Assembly: GCA_013373625.1 (NCBI GenBank)
Contig: JABXHM010000023.1
Span: 1-64,000 of the forward strand
Direction of reading: 5' to 3'
Source of the DNA: Alteromonadaceae bacterium
GTDB taxonomy: Bacteria; Pseudomonadota; Gammaproteobacteria; Enterobacterales; Alteromonadaceae
DNA length: 64,000 bases
Below the pieces are notes generated by a model. It was not told the DNA's origin. It saw only the letters and a program-made list of their open reading frames with translations, and ran no database searches. A program made the translations under genes and the position numbers. Below are positions 36,670 through 45,249 of the stretch, piece after piece. Positions within the stretch are counted from its first letter, which is position 1, and every line of letters starts with the position of its first letter.

Positions 36670-37176
36670 TTATTGCTCTAAGAACTCATCGCTTAAGTAC
36701 AACTCGTCATTACTGTTAATACCGACTTTACGGTTTAACACATCCTGGGCAATTTCCTGCGCCTCTTTTAATGAATGCATTTTATACGTGCCACACTGAT
36801 ATTCGTTAAGTTCAGGAATGTCAGACTCACTTTGTACTTTTAGTACGTCGTTCATGGCCGCCAGCCAGGCTTTAGCAACCCGCTCTTCTTCCGGCGTGCC
36901 AATCAGGCTCATATAAAAACCTGTGCGACAGCCCATTGGTGACAGATCAATGATCTCAACATCGTTAGCATTTAAATGCTCACGCATGAACCCGGCAAAC
37001 AAATGCTCCAGCGTGTGAATACCTTTTTCCGATAAGGCTTCTTCATTGGGCACACAAAAGCGCAAATCGTAAACCGTGATCGGATCGCCATTGGGGGTGG
37101 TCATTTTCTTGGCAATGCGCACAGCCGGCGCATGCATGCGGGTATGATCAACGCGAAAACTATCGAGTAATGGCAT
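36670..37176 (-). CDS. luxS: S-ribosylhomocysteine lyase LuxS
   Basis: A 168-residue Fe(II)/Zn enzyme of the activated methyl cycle that cleaves S-ribosylhomocysteine to homocysteine and DPD, the autoinducer-2 precursor. The metal motif HTLEH is at 54-58, Cys128 is the third ligand ([10 protein letters not shown]) and Cys83 is the catalytic Cys ([10 protein letters not shown]). Length and sequence match other gammaproteobacterial LuxS. It is monocistronic with its own terminator. A MetR-like regulator is at 53995-54891 but unlinked. The partner nucleosidase Pfs is not in the window. SD GAAGGAA precedes the ATG. Confidence 0.97.
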   Translation of the reverse strand: MPLLDSFRVDHTRMHAPAVRIAKKMTTPNGDPITVYDLRFCVPNEEALSEKGIHTLEHLFAGFMREHLNANDVEIIDLSPMGCRTGFYMSLIGTPEEERVAKAWLAAMNDVLKVQSESDIPELNEYQCGTYKMHSLKEAQEIAQDVLNRKVGINSNDELYLSDEFLEQ

Positions 37177-37373
37177 GATTAAATTCCTTCATTGTTGGGC
37201 CTTCATCACTGAGTAATACTGTGTTTAACGTAATGCTGGCCAAATCAGATTCATTCGCTGTATTGTACATTAACTATCGGCGATAACCTACCATCTCAGT
37301 ACGCTCGTCATGGCAACCGGGCACCAGTCAGTGTAATCTGTCATACATCGTATTGAGTTAACGGGTTATCCCT

Positions 37374-37853
37374 ATGAAAAAACAAATTCTGGTACTTACC
37401 GCTTGTGCAATGTTTTTAAGCGGCTGTGGTCGCAACGAAGTGGCTGACGTGTCTTTAGGTTTATTTACCACCAAAGATGTCAAAATCGATACCTTTACCG
37501 ATCCCCTCGTCAGCGGTGTGACCTGCCATGTGGCGAGTATTGAAGCTAATTTAAGCTTAGCCGATCCCTCTGATAGCTCTATTGCCTGTCGTCAGACCGG
37601 TGAAATCACTGCCGCAATGATTGCCTCTATCGATAAATCAAAATCAGGGGATGTGGTGTTTTCAAAATCAAAAAGTGTTTTGTTTAAAAACATGAAAATT
37701 CGGCGCATTTTCGACGCATCAAGCCAAACCCTGATGTATTTATCCTATTCCACCAAAGAAACATCGGGCAGCTTTAAGCACAGCTTGTCAACGGTTCCTT
37801 TATGGGGAACGCAGGCTTACCAGACACCGCAGGTCGCAGCAGCACAAGACTAA
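37374..37853 (+). CDS. creA: CreA family lipoprotein
   Basis: A 159-residue protein of the CreA family, with a lipobox at FLSGC (Cys18). The family block DVSLGLFTTKDVKIDTF, DPLVSGVTCHVASIEA and SLADPSDSSIACRQTG is unmistakable. CreA is a small periplasmic or membrane-linked protein whose role remains undefined in spite of its name (catabolite regulation locus of E. coli). It is divergent from luxS and followed by a strong terminator at 37870-37904. Confidence 0.92.
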   Translation: MKKQILVLTACAMFLSGCGRNEVADVSLGLFTTKDVKIDTFTDPLVSGVTCHVASIEANLSLADPSDSSIACRQTGEITAAMIASIDKSKSGDVVFSKSKSVLFKNMKIRRIFDASSQTLMYLSYSTKETSGSFKHSLSTVPLWGTQAYQTPQVAAAQD

Positions 37854-37869
37854 CGCACTCAGAAAAAAC

Positions 37870-37904
37870 AAACGACAAACATTGACTACAATGTTTGTCG
37901 TTTT
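37870..37904 (+). terminator. Strong Rho-independent terminator of creA
   Basis: A 14-bp perfect stem (AAACGACAAACATT/AATGTTTGTCGTTT) with a 6-base loop and TTTT following on the plus strand. It sits 17 bases past the creA stop and can also serve the convergent GH43 gene. Confidence 0.88.
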
Positions 37905-37969
37905 ATCTGACCTGCGGTTTTAATCTGGCTACTCTAAAGCCGACCAGTCAGTTCTATTCTGCAATACAA

Positions 37970-38971
37970 TCAGTAAAGTTCGAAGACAGGCCTGCCTTCG
38001 GCATCAAACTTTACTTCCATGACGCGGGCATGGCGATTTGGATCGTACAAAGGATCTTTAACGATTTCGTCCAGTGGTCGAGTGTCTGTTTCAGGCACAA
38101 CCGAAGGCTCACCCACTGCATGTTCGTAATCACGAGCATGGTAGATACACAGCGGCGTTTCACCGTCTTCAGCTACCGTAAAACAGTTGTGGCCGGGTCC
38201 ATAGATTTTTTTATCGTAATCGGTTTCAAGCACCGGATACCGGGTTTTCGCCCACGAGTTGCGGTCTAGCAAGTCAGCATTTTCGTCGGCTTCCATGTAG
38301 CCCATGCAGTAACAAGCCCCCGTAGCACTGGCCGAAAACGCAATAAAGATTTTACCGTTATGTTTGATCACAGCAGGGCCTTCGTTTACCCAAAAATCAA
38401 CCCGCTCCCAGTCGTAGTCGGGAGTCGTTAGCATAAACTGCACGGTTTTAAGCTTGATGGGAGATTCCATCTCGGCCAGATACAAGTTCGAGGCTGCAAA
38501 CTGACCACCGGTTTTCTCGGCCCAACAGAAATAACGTTTGCCGTGATTCTCAAAAATCGTCGCATCAAGGGAAAAGTCAGTAAACGATTTATCATCCCCT
38601 TCAGCCGCTTGCATCATGCCGAGCTCAACCCATTCATCGTTGAGAGGATCTTGTCCTTTACACTCAAGCACATAGGGGCGTAGCGCCCAAATATCGTCTT
38701 CCTCACTGGCAGCAAAATAGATGTACCATTTACCATCGAGATAATGTATCTCCGGCGCCCATATATGGCGACTCATCGGCCCGCTCTCGTGCTTGAACCA
38801 TACATCAACGGTTTCAGCATCTTTAAGGCCTGCCAGTGTTTCAGCCTTTCTTAACTCAATGCGATCGTAGGTCGGTACTGAACCTGTAAAATAATAGTAG
38901 CCGTCGCTATGTTTATGCACAAAAGGGTCGGCACGTTGTTCTACTAAGGGCTTATTGGTTTTCACTGTCAT
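37970..38971 (-). CDS. Glycoside hydrolase family 43, cytoplasmic
   Basis: A 333-residue five-bladed beta-propeller enzyme. Catalytic residues by GH43 alignment: Asp15 (RADPF, general base), Asp136 (FSLDATIF, pKa modulator) and Glu197 (WVNEGPA, general acid). GH43 enzymes are usually alpha-L-arabinofuranosidases or beta-xylosidases; the sequence looks nearest to the arabinofuranosidase-type members. No signal peptide is present, so it would act on imported oligosaccharides. It is the only gene of its unit. A very unusual overlapping palindrome lies 39-58 bases upstream of its start (39010-39029). Confidence 0.88.
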   Translation of the reverse strand: MTVKTNKPLVEQRADPFVHKHSDGYYYFTGSVPTYDRIELRKAETLAGLKDAETVDVWFKHESGPMSRHIWAPEIHYLDGKWYIYFAASEEDDIWALRPYVLECKGQDPLNDEWVELGMMQAAEGDDKSFTDFSLDATIFENHGKRYFCWAEKTGGQFAASNLYLAEMESPIKLKTVQFMLTTPDYDWERVDFWVNEGPAVIKHNGKIFIAFSASATGACYCMGYMEADENADLLDRNSWAKTRYPVLETDYDKKIYGPGHNCFTVAEDGETPLCIYHARDYEHAVGEPSVVPETDTRPLDEIVKDPLYDPNRHARVMEVKFDAEGRPVFELY

Positions 38972-39363
38972 CTTTTAACCTGATTATTACTCTGCATAAG
39001 GTGATGTCATTTGTAATACAAATTGTATTCAGGGCGCAAAGATAACATTTTTTTCGCCGGTGATGCCAAGGATTTAATTCATTCAAACTCTGTAATTCCG
39101 ACCGCTCCTGCGTCCAGCACGGGATTTAACCCTGATCTTTATTTAACCAGGCGGTTCGCATTTGCCAAAATGAATTGGAGAGTCTTATATGCCCTCTGTG
39201 TATGTCAGCTTTCTTTACAAAAGGAAAAAGTACGCCATGACAACTGCAAATAGAGAAACCATAAGCAATTGTTTTAAAAAATATAAAAATAACTAAAGTA
39301 AATAATGGCCCAATAAATGCAACATTTTGATAACATTTTGTCATTGATTTTTTTGAGGCAACC
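38972..39363. other. Divergent region between GH43 and the fibro-slime gene
   Basis: A 392-base AT-rich region. It contains the GH43 operator-like palindromes at 39010-39029 and the promoter of the fibro-slime gene (last 100 bases very AT-rich). Nothing else is supported. Confidence 0.5.
39010..39029. promoter_or_regulatory. Two overlapping perfect palindromes upstream of GH43
   Basis: TTTGTA-A-TACAAA (39010-39022) and AATACAA-A-TTGTATT (39015-39029) share 8 bases. They sit 39-58 bases before the GH43 start. GntR-type arabinose repressors bind TTTGT...ACAAA-like palindromes, so an AraR-like regulator is a reasonable guess, but none is encoded here. Confidence 0.6.
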
Positions 39364-40140
39364 ATGAAAAACCTTACTATCAAGGCAGTAGCAGCAACTG
39401 CGTTGCTGGCAGCGAGCGCAAGCTCAGCAAATGCAGCATTAATTACTTTCCAGGCGACAATTCGCGATTTCTCATCAACCCACCCTGATTTTGAAAATAA
39501 CGGCGCGAATGGATCAGGATTAGTTACTGGGCTGGTGGCTGACACGCTGGGCGCTGATGGCAATCCTGTCTACGTGGGTGGCGCCACAATGTCCACACAA
39601 GCAAATTTCGATCAATGGTACAATGACGTCACTGGCGTAAATTACACATTTACCAAAAGTATTACTGCCACAGAAACGAGCGCTGGATCAGGTATTTATA
39701 CCTACTCGGAGAATAATTATTTCCCACTGAGCAGTTCAGAAGGTTTCGGTAACCAAGGCCTCGCCAATAATTATCACTTTACCACTGAGATCCGCACCCT
39801 ATTTACCTACACAGGTTTTGGTGCTGGCAGCGACTTCTCCTTCAGCGGCGATGACGATGTATGGGTATTCATCAATGGTGAGTTAGTGATCGATCTTGGT
39901 GGTATCCACGGCGCCGCTAACGGCGACGTAGATATCGATAGTCTTGGTCTTACTATTGGTGAGGACTACACGCTGGATATTTTCCAGGCGGAACGTCAGA
40001 CCTCAGGTTCATCATTCAGTTTTACAACAGCAGCACAATTGGTAAGTGCTGATCCTGTGAGTGAACCAAGCTTGTTTGCACTTTTCTTCGCCGGTTTAGG
40101 CGGACTGTTTATCGTTCGGAAAAAACGTAAAACCGCATAA
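39364..40140 (+). CDS. Fibro-slime domain protein with PEP-CTERM-like sorting tail
   Basis: A 258-residue exported surface protein. Signal peptide (AVAATALLAASASSANA), then a domain with the fibro-slime signature (FSFSGDDDVWVFINGELVI and DLGGIHG) found in PA14-related surface and slime proteins. The tail is SEPSLFALFFAGLGGLF followed by RKKRKTA, the PEP-CTERM type in which S replaces the first P. It should be cut by an exosortase, suggesting attachment to an extracellular matrix. No exosortase gene is in the window. The gene is monocistronic, with a hairpin at 40201-40223 downstream. Confidence 0.88.
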   Translation: MKNLTIKAVAATALLAASASSANAALITFQATIRDFSSTHPDFENNGANGSGLVTGLVADTLGADGNPVYVGGATMSTQANFDQWYNDVTGVNYTFTKSITATETSAGSGIYTYSENNYFPLSSSEGFGNQGLANNYHFTTEIRTLFTYTGFGAGSDFSFSGDDDVWVFINGELVIDLGGIHGAANGDVDIDSLGLTIGEDYTLDIFQAERQTSGSSFSFTTAAQLVSADPVSEPSLFALFFAGLGGLFIVRKKRKTA

Positions 40141-40612
40141 TAGTATATGTCCAATAGTAAGGCCAGGTGCCAGTGCCGGACGCTCACTTTCCATTCATTT
40201 GCAGGGAATTACCTTTTCCCTGCATCTTTCACACTGGTTACACGATAACTCACAGAGGTCGCTCGTAAGTCCAGAGGGCTGTTTTCATCATCTATCGACA
40301 CTTCCGAAAAGATATTATTCATAATAGGCAAAAAAGCCCCCCCTTCTCTCAATAATCGGCAAAGCGTTGACTGAAAGCACTAACAACTGTTTCTAAAGCA
40401 CTATGACAGCTGCGAATGGGATGCCTTCATTTTTACTTGTAATGCCGACATCCAGAAACAATATATGCAATTGGTTGTCAGCGTTATGTAGCCTGTTACC
40501 GGGCTACCAAGAGCTTCCTTGCTCTAAGGGTGTGACATGGTGCATTGATATCTCCTGGCGAGTGACTTCTTTGCCTTGGCCGGCGTTAAGGAGACAAACA
40601 CGAGGTTATAAA
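40141..40612. other. Intergenic region downstream of the fibro-slime gene
   Basis: A 472-base region between two convergent genes. It holds the hairpin at 40201-40223 and an open frame at 40403-40636 (plus) without a ribosome-binding site and without recognisable homology. No gene is supported. Confidence 0.45.
40201..40223 (+). terminator. Terminator-like hairpin
   Basis: GCAGGGAA/TTCCCTGC, 8 bp perfect, 7-base loop, 60 bases after the fibro-slime stop. It is followed by ATCTTTC, a weak T-run. Confidence 0.55.
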
Positions 40613-41821
40613 CTATTTAGCCACCGAATCGGGTAATGGCTGATGCTTGCGCGCTGCAGCGGTTCTGGTCGATTTTCGCTGCGGCCAAAACCTTAGCCCA
40701 AACAAGCCGCTTACAATAGGAATTCGTTTGACTACTTCATAGCCAACGGCGCAGCCAGCACAGGTTAACAAGATGATGAGTATCGCCTCGGGCCCCGCAT
40801 GCAGATTGAGTGGCATAAGCGCTACGGCCAGTAAAATAATCAACGTCTGGTGAAAAATATAATAAGGTAAGATAGCCCAGTTAAGGTAGGTCAGTAGCTT
40901 ACTGCCAGAACGTAAATAGCGCCCTGCATAGCCCACCAGCATTAAAATCCATCCCCATAAGTTTAATGCCAGTAAAATGCCAATAATATAGCGCACATAC
41001 CATAGTTGATAGGTAGCCTCTTCAAGGGCAAGATAGCCATGCCGATCAAGCACAATTAAGCTGTAACCCACTATCGCAAAACCCAAAAACCAGCGACGAT
41101 GGTCGATCACTTTTTGCCAGATCACTGGCATGCTGGCGAGCAGATAGCCAGCCACAAAGGCAAGTAAATATTTACCATGATTATACCAGTCGCCAATAAG
41201 CGCATGGGTAGACGGATAATCAGCGCGCAATGCATACCAGATAAAGGCCATTGCACATACCAGCATGACCATGAGCAGTTTAGCGGGCATCTTGTTGAAC
41301 TGCTCAGCAAGCAAGTTAAGTAATGGCGAGACCATTAACGCCAGCAGAGAATAGAGCCACAGATAAGGTAAAAACCACAAGTGATTCCAGGTAAGCAAAC
41401 CAATATCAGACTGCTTATGCGGTGCCAGTGTCGTATCCAGATTAAAATATTCTTTCATAAACGCAGCATAGCTGCCTTCATACCCAATGCCGTACACCAG
41501 TTCGTAATAAAGCTGGGGCGGCACAACCACCGCCATCCCAAACAATAACGGGATCATGAGTCGCTTAGTACGCAGGCTAGCGAGTGCCCAGCCAGAATAG
41601 CGTTCTCTAACCAGGGCCAGGGCCATGGCGGAGATAAAAAACAGCAATGACATACGCCATTGGTTGCTCATGACCATTATGTCCTGCAACCAAACGTATT
41701 GGTCGTCACTTTTGAGGTGAAAACCCCATTCATACACGTAGTACATGCCTACGTGATACAAAATGAGTAGCCCAAATGCCAGTGTACGCAGCCAATCAAT
41801 ATCATGTCGCCGTGTATGCAT
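40613..41821 (-). CDS. Acyltransferase 3 family membrane protein
   Basis: A 402-residue inner membrane acyltransferase with about ten predicted membrane segments. It begins RRHDIDWLRTLAFGLLILYHVG, which carries the catalytic His of the Acyl_transf_3 family, and has FFISAMALALVRERYS and HLWFLPYLWLYS blocks. Family members O-acylate cell-surface sugars (O-antigen, exopolysaccharide, glucan) with acetyl or succinyl groups. Substrate unknown. It is divergent from the LytTR regulator gene at 42007, a pairing seen in other bacteria that suggests regulation by it. Confidence 0.88.
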   Translation of the reverse strand: MHTRRHDIDWLRTLAFGLLILYHVGMYYVYEWGFHLKSDDQYVWLQDIMVMSNQWRMSLLFFISAMALALVRERYSGWALASLRTKRLMIPLLFGMAVVVPPQLYYELVYGIGYEGSYAAFMKEYFNLDTTLAPHKQSDIGLLTWNHLWFLPYLWLYSLLALMVSPLLNLLAEQFNKMPAKLLMVMLVCAMAFIWYALRADYPSTHALIGDWYNHGKYLLAFVAGYLLASMPVIWQKVIDHRRWFLGFAIVGYSLIVLDRHGYLALEEATYQLWYVRYIIGILLALNLWGWILMLVGYAGRYLRSGSKLLTYLNWAILPYYIFHQTLIILLAVALMPLNLHAGPEAILIILLTCAGCAVGYEVVKRIPIVSGLFGLRFWPQRKSTRTAAARKHQPLPDSVAK

Positions 41822-42006
41822 GAATAATCCTTACTGTTAAATAGAGCAGGCAGTGCATCAAATTTGTCTGGCATTCGCTACAAAACAGGTATAAGCGGGT
41901 GCAATGAGTGACTAATGGCAGGCCCCTGGGCTAAACGGCGGGATAAACGGTTGCTATCAGGCGTTTAAAACGCAAAGATATGCGCTCGGAAATCAGGATT
42001 GGTTAT

Positions 42007-42921
42007 ATGACACATAGCACTTCAGTTATTTACAGGCTGACACAGCGTATTGATCGCCACGCGCAGCGATTCGCACTGCTGGCAATCGCGCTCTATCTGC
42101 TAATAAACAATTCAGTCAATGCGACATCCACCTGGATGGAGGCTACCCGCCATGGTGAGACCTCTCTGAGTATGTGGGAGCCCTTTGTGTGGGAATACAC
42201 CAGCGCTGTTGCCACGATACTCTGTTTGCTGCCGGTGTTCTGGCTATGGCAACGGTTTCCACTGCGTTTCGCACAACCGGGCAAACAACTGGTTGTGCAC
42301 TTTCTGGCATCACTAGCATTCAGTGCCAGCCATGTGGGCCTGATGGTACTGCTGCGTGAACTCATTTATAGCGGCCTTGGCGGCGACTATAACTTTGGAC
42401 CCTGGCTACGTGAGTTTATCTATGAGTACCGCAAAGATATGCTCGGCTATATAAACTTTTTGGTGCTTTTTGCGCTGTGCCGGTTTGCTTATAGCCGCAT
42501 AAAAGGCGAGGCTAATTTAATTAGCGAGAATGACTTTTCTAAAAGTCAGGGTGGTCCTGATAACGTATCCCAAACCAGCTTGCCATCTACGCCTGAGCAT
42601 TTACTGGTAAAAAAACTCGACAAAGAATTTTTAGTTAAAGTGGCTGATATCAAGTGGATGGAATCCAGTGGCAATTACGTCAACCTGCATGCCAATGGCG
42701 GCGTATATCCCATACGAGCAACCTTAAGTAAACTTACCGATACCCTGGCCGAACGAGGTTTTGTGCGAGTACACCGCAGTTACGCGGTCAATTGTCATGA
42801 AATTAAGTCTGTCAGCTACAACAATAGCGGCGATGGTGAAGTAATGCTTAATACAGGGCAGCAGGTCAATTTATCCCGCCGTTACAAAGATAAACTCAAG
42901 CAATGCTGGTCAGAAGAATAA
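42007..42921 (+). CDS. LytTR family regulator with membrane domain
   Basis: A 304-residue regulator with about four membrane segments (first 170 residues) and a C-terminal LytTR DNA-binding domain (LVKKLDKEFLVKVADIKWME, GNYVNLHA, FVRVHRSYAVN). There is no receiver domain, so it senses a signal in the membrane rather than phosphorylation. The ATG at 42007 has AGGA about 9 bases before it and is preferred to ATG 41980. It is followed after 46 bases by the TauE-like gene in the same direction and is divergent from an acyltransferase gene. Confidence 0.9.
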   Translation: MTHSTSVIYRLTQRIDRHAQRFALLAIALYLLINNSVNATSTWMEATRHGETSLSMWEPFVWEYTSAVATILCLLPVFWLWQRFPLRFAQPGKQLVVHFLASLAFSASHVGLMVLLRELIYSGLGGDYNFGPWLREFIYEYRKDMLGYINFLVLFALCRFAYSRIKGEANLISENDFSKSQGGPDNVSQTSLPSTPEHLLVKKLDKEFLVKVADIKWMESSGNYVNLHANGGVYPIRATLSKLTDTLAERGFVRVHRSYAVNCHEIKSVSYNNSGDGEVMLNTGQQVNLSRRYKDKLKQCWSEE

Positions 42922-42967
42922 ACGTGCGCAGCGTAAACCCAATAAAAATTACAAAGAAGGTACTACA

Positions 42968-43711
42968 GTGATACTTGCAAACCTCTCAATGCTAGATATC
43001 AGTTTAATTTTGCTTATCGGATTTATGGTGGGTTTGGCTAAAGCGGGTATCCATGGCACAACCTTGCTGTCAGTGCCGCTTTTAGCACTGATGTTTGGCG
43101 GCAAAGCGTCTTCAGGGCTTATGCTACCCATGTTGATTATGGCCGACGTATTTGCTGTGCATCATTATCACCGACATGCCAACTGGCAGTTTTTAATCAA
43201 GCTCTTTCCTGCAGCCATTGTGGGGGTATTGCTTGGCACCTGGCTGGGCGAGAAAATCGACGATGCACTCTTTGTGCAAATCATGGCAGGCATTATTTTT
43301 GTGAGCGTGGGGCTAATGATTTGGCTGGAACGCAATAAAACCAAAGTCCCTGATTATACCTGGTTTGCCGTAGGCACCGGCACACTGGGCGGTTTTACCA
43401 CAATGGTGGGAAATCTCGCGGGCTCGGTAATGGCGGTTTACCTGCTCAGTATGCGGTTGCCTAAAAATGTGTTTATAGGCACTGCCGCCTGGTTTTTTCT
43501 GGTCATCAACCTGTTTAAAGTGCCTTTTCATGTGTGGGTTTGGGAAACTATTACCTGGGATAGTTTTAAACTAAATCTGATGACACTGCCGGTTATCATA
43601 GCCGGTGTTTACACTGGGATTTGGCTGGTTAAAAAAATCAGTGAGCAACATTACCGTTGGCTGGTGATCATCATGACATTGGTCGCGGCCGCAGCATTAT
43701 TACCGCAATAA
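42968..43711 (+). CDS. TauE/SafE family sulfite exporter-like permease
   Basis: A 247-residue permease with about eight membrane segments. Family pattern GFMVGLAKAGIHGTTLLSVPLLAL, then GVLLGTWLGEKID and GFTTMVGNLAGSVMAVYLLS. TauE/SafE proteins export sulfite, sulfoacetate or other organic anions. The start is GTG 42968 with AAGG 9 bases upstream. It follows the LytTR gene closely and is probably transcribed with it. It converges with the LysR gene, whose stop is 3 bases away. Confidence 0.87.
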   Translation: MILANLSMLDISLILLIGFMVGLAKAGIHGTTLLSVPLLALMFGGKASSGLMLPMLIMADVFAVHHYHRHANWQFLIKLFPAAIVGVLLGTWLGEKIDDALFVQIMAGIIFVSVGLMIWLERNKTKVPDYTWFAVGTGTLGGFTTMVGNLAGSVMAVYLLSMRLPKNVFIGTAAWFFLVINLFKVPFHVWVWETITWDSFKLNLMTLPVIIAGVYTGIWLVKKISEQHYRWLVIIMTLVAAAALLPQ

Positions 43712-43714
43712 TGC

Positions 43715-44581
43715 TTACAACCACTGCTTAATCCAACGTATTTCCTGTTTAACTGAGGTGTGACCGGCTATTTGTCGGCGCACCGACAAATAGTACCCGC
43801 GCTCAGGCACCATTAAACTGGTCGGCTCCACAACACGCAACAAGCCATTGCTTAATTGCTCTTTAACCAGCGCTTTTTCGAGCAATGCTACACCCTGATG
43901 ATTCAGCGCCGCCTGCAGGAGTAATATTGTATGGCTGAAATAGGTTTGACGTTTAATACTTAGTGCTGGATACACTGTTGCCTGCCACTGCGCCCATTCG
44001 TTGACGTCTTCAAGCGTGAGCAAGGTCGCATTAGCCGTCCAATGCTCTGTACCCTTTGTAATTTTAGCCAGATAAGCCGGACTACAAACTGCGATGTATT
44101 CCTCACGTTGCAGTAATTCACTTTGATACTGCGGATCGACAATGCGCTGACCAAGCACCATATCGAGCCCTAATGTCACCGGATCGTCATTACACTGCAA
44201 CATGCGTACGCGCAAATCAGACTCAGTGCCAGAAATATCTCTTAAACTGAGTGCCTGGGTAAAGCGGTTCATGGCCAACGCACTGTCGACGCCGATATTT
44301 ATCGTGGTGAGAGCCTGATTTAAAAACTGTGTGGCAAGGGTATCGATTTCGGCAAAATGCTGCGCCAGCGCATCGGCAAACTGCTTTGCTTGTTCATTCA
44401 GAACCATTTGACGGCCGTTTTTACAGGTCAGCGGAAAACCGCATAACTGCTCTATACGACGCAACTGATGGCTTACCGCACTGACTGTAATATTCAGCGA
44501 ATTCGCCACGTCAGACTGGTTGCCAAAACGGTGTAATAACACCAGTAACTGTAATTGCTTATGGGTGAAGATATGCTTCAT
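43715..44581 (-). CDS. LysR family transcriptional regulator
   Basis: A 288-residue LysR regulator: winged helix MKHIFTHKQLQLLVLLHRFG, recognition region NITVSAVSHQLRRIEQLCG, and the effector-binding domain from about residue 90. The HTH is of the AVSHQL type seen in GcvA- and AmpR-like members. Effector unknown. It is divergent from the NTF2-like gene at 44677, likely its target, with a 95-base gap in between. Confidence 0.88.
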   Translation of the reverse strand: MKHIFTHKQLQLLVLLHRFGNQSDVANSLNITVSAVSHQLRRIEQLCGFPLTCKNGRQMVLNEQAKQFADALAQHFAEIDTLATQFLNQALTTINIGVDSALAMNRFTQALSLRDISGTESDLRVRMLQCNDDPVTLGLDMVLGQRIVDPQYQSELLQREEYIAVCSPAYLAKITKGTEHWTANATLLTLEDVNEWAQWQATVYPALSIKRQTYFSHTILLLQAALNHQGVALLEKALVKEQLSNGLLRVVEPTSLMVPERGYYLSVRRQIAGHTSVKQEIRWIKQWL

Positions 44582-44676
44582 AGTTGATATAAACTCAAAT
44601 AAAACGATGAATTAATCAATTTTATTAAGACCGGGAATCGCTGAAAATTCATTCTTTATTTGTTGAAGGAGCTATT

Positions 44677-45249
44677 ATGAAAACGATTTTGCGTTTAGTC
44701 ATCCATAAAATCATTGTGTTTATTTCAAGTATTGTATTGGGTTATGGTTATCTGAGTAATGCCGCTTATGCTGAGTCAGCCCATTTTTGCGGCGATGCCT
44801 TGCCCATGCAGTCACAGCGGCTTGAATCGATAATTCCGGCACTTTACGGTGTGGTATCAGGCGCTGCCGGTGATACCAAGGACTGGCAGTTGATGGCTGA
44901 TCTGTTCGCGCCGACCAGCCAGATAATTCCCGTCTTTCATGACGAAGGAGGTCTGCCGCAAATACAGACGCTCACGGTTGCCCAGTTTACCGCGCTCAAT
45001 AAGCAAATATTCAAAGACATCAACTTTTACGAAACGGAGGTCAGTTCTCAAATATTTCAGGCTGGTCATATGGCAACCATACTCAGCCATTATGAATCGC
45101 GGGACGCCATAGATGCGCCGCCCTACTCCGAGGGGATCAATACCTTTCAGTTGCTTAACGATGGCCGCCGCTGGTGCGTGATCTCTGTAACCTGGGATAG
45201 TGACAAAGGCGGCCATGCCATTTCGCCCCTCAGCGAACACTGGCATTAA
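44677..45249 (+). CDS. Secreted NTF2-like (SnoaL-type) protein
   Basis: A 190-residue protein with a signal peptide (IVLGYGYLSNAAYA) and an NTF2-like cone fold seen in DWQLMADLFAPTSQIIPVFHD, then ATILSHYESRDA and NTFQLLNDGRRWCVISVTWD. The family ranges from ketosteroid isomerases to scaffold domains, so no activity is claimed. It is divergent from the LysR gene. Its last 20 bases overlap the end of the convergent acyltransferase gene, so the two mRNAs are antisense at their ends. Confidence 0.78.
   Translation: MKTILRLVIHKIIVFISSIVLGYGYLSNAAYAESAHFCGDALPMQSQRLESIIPALYGVVSGAAGDTKDWQLMADLFAPTSQIIPVFHDEGGLPQIQTLTVAQFTALNKQIFKDINFYETEVSSQIFQAGHMATILSHYESRDAIDAPPYSEGINTFQLLNDGRRWCVISVTWDSDKGGHAISPLSEHWH

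Noticed and set aside
40403..40636. Plus-strand open frame of 77 codons before the acyltransferase end
   Set aside because: Overlaps the coding end of the convergent gene and lacks a ribosome-binding site and recognisable family.
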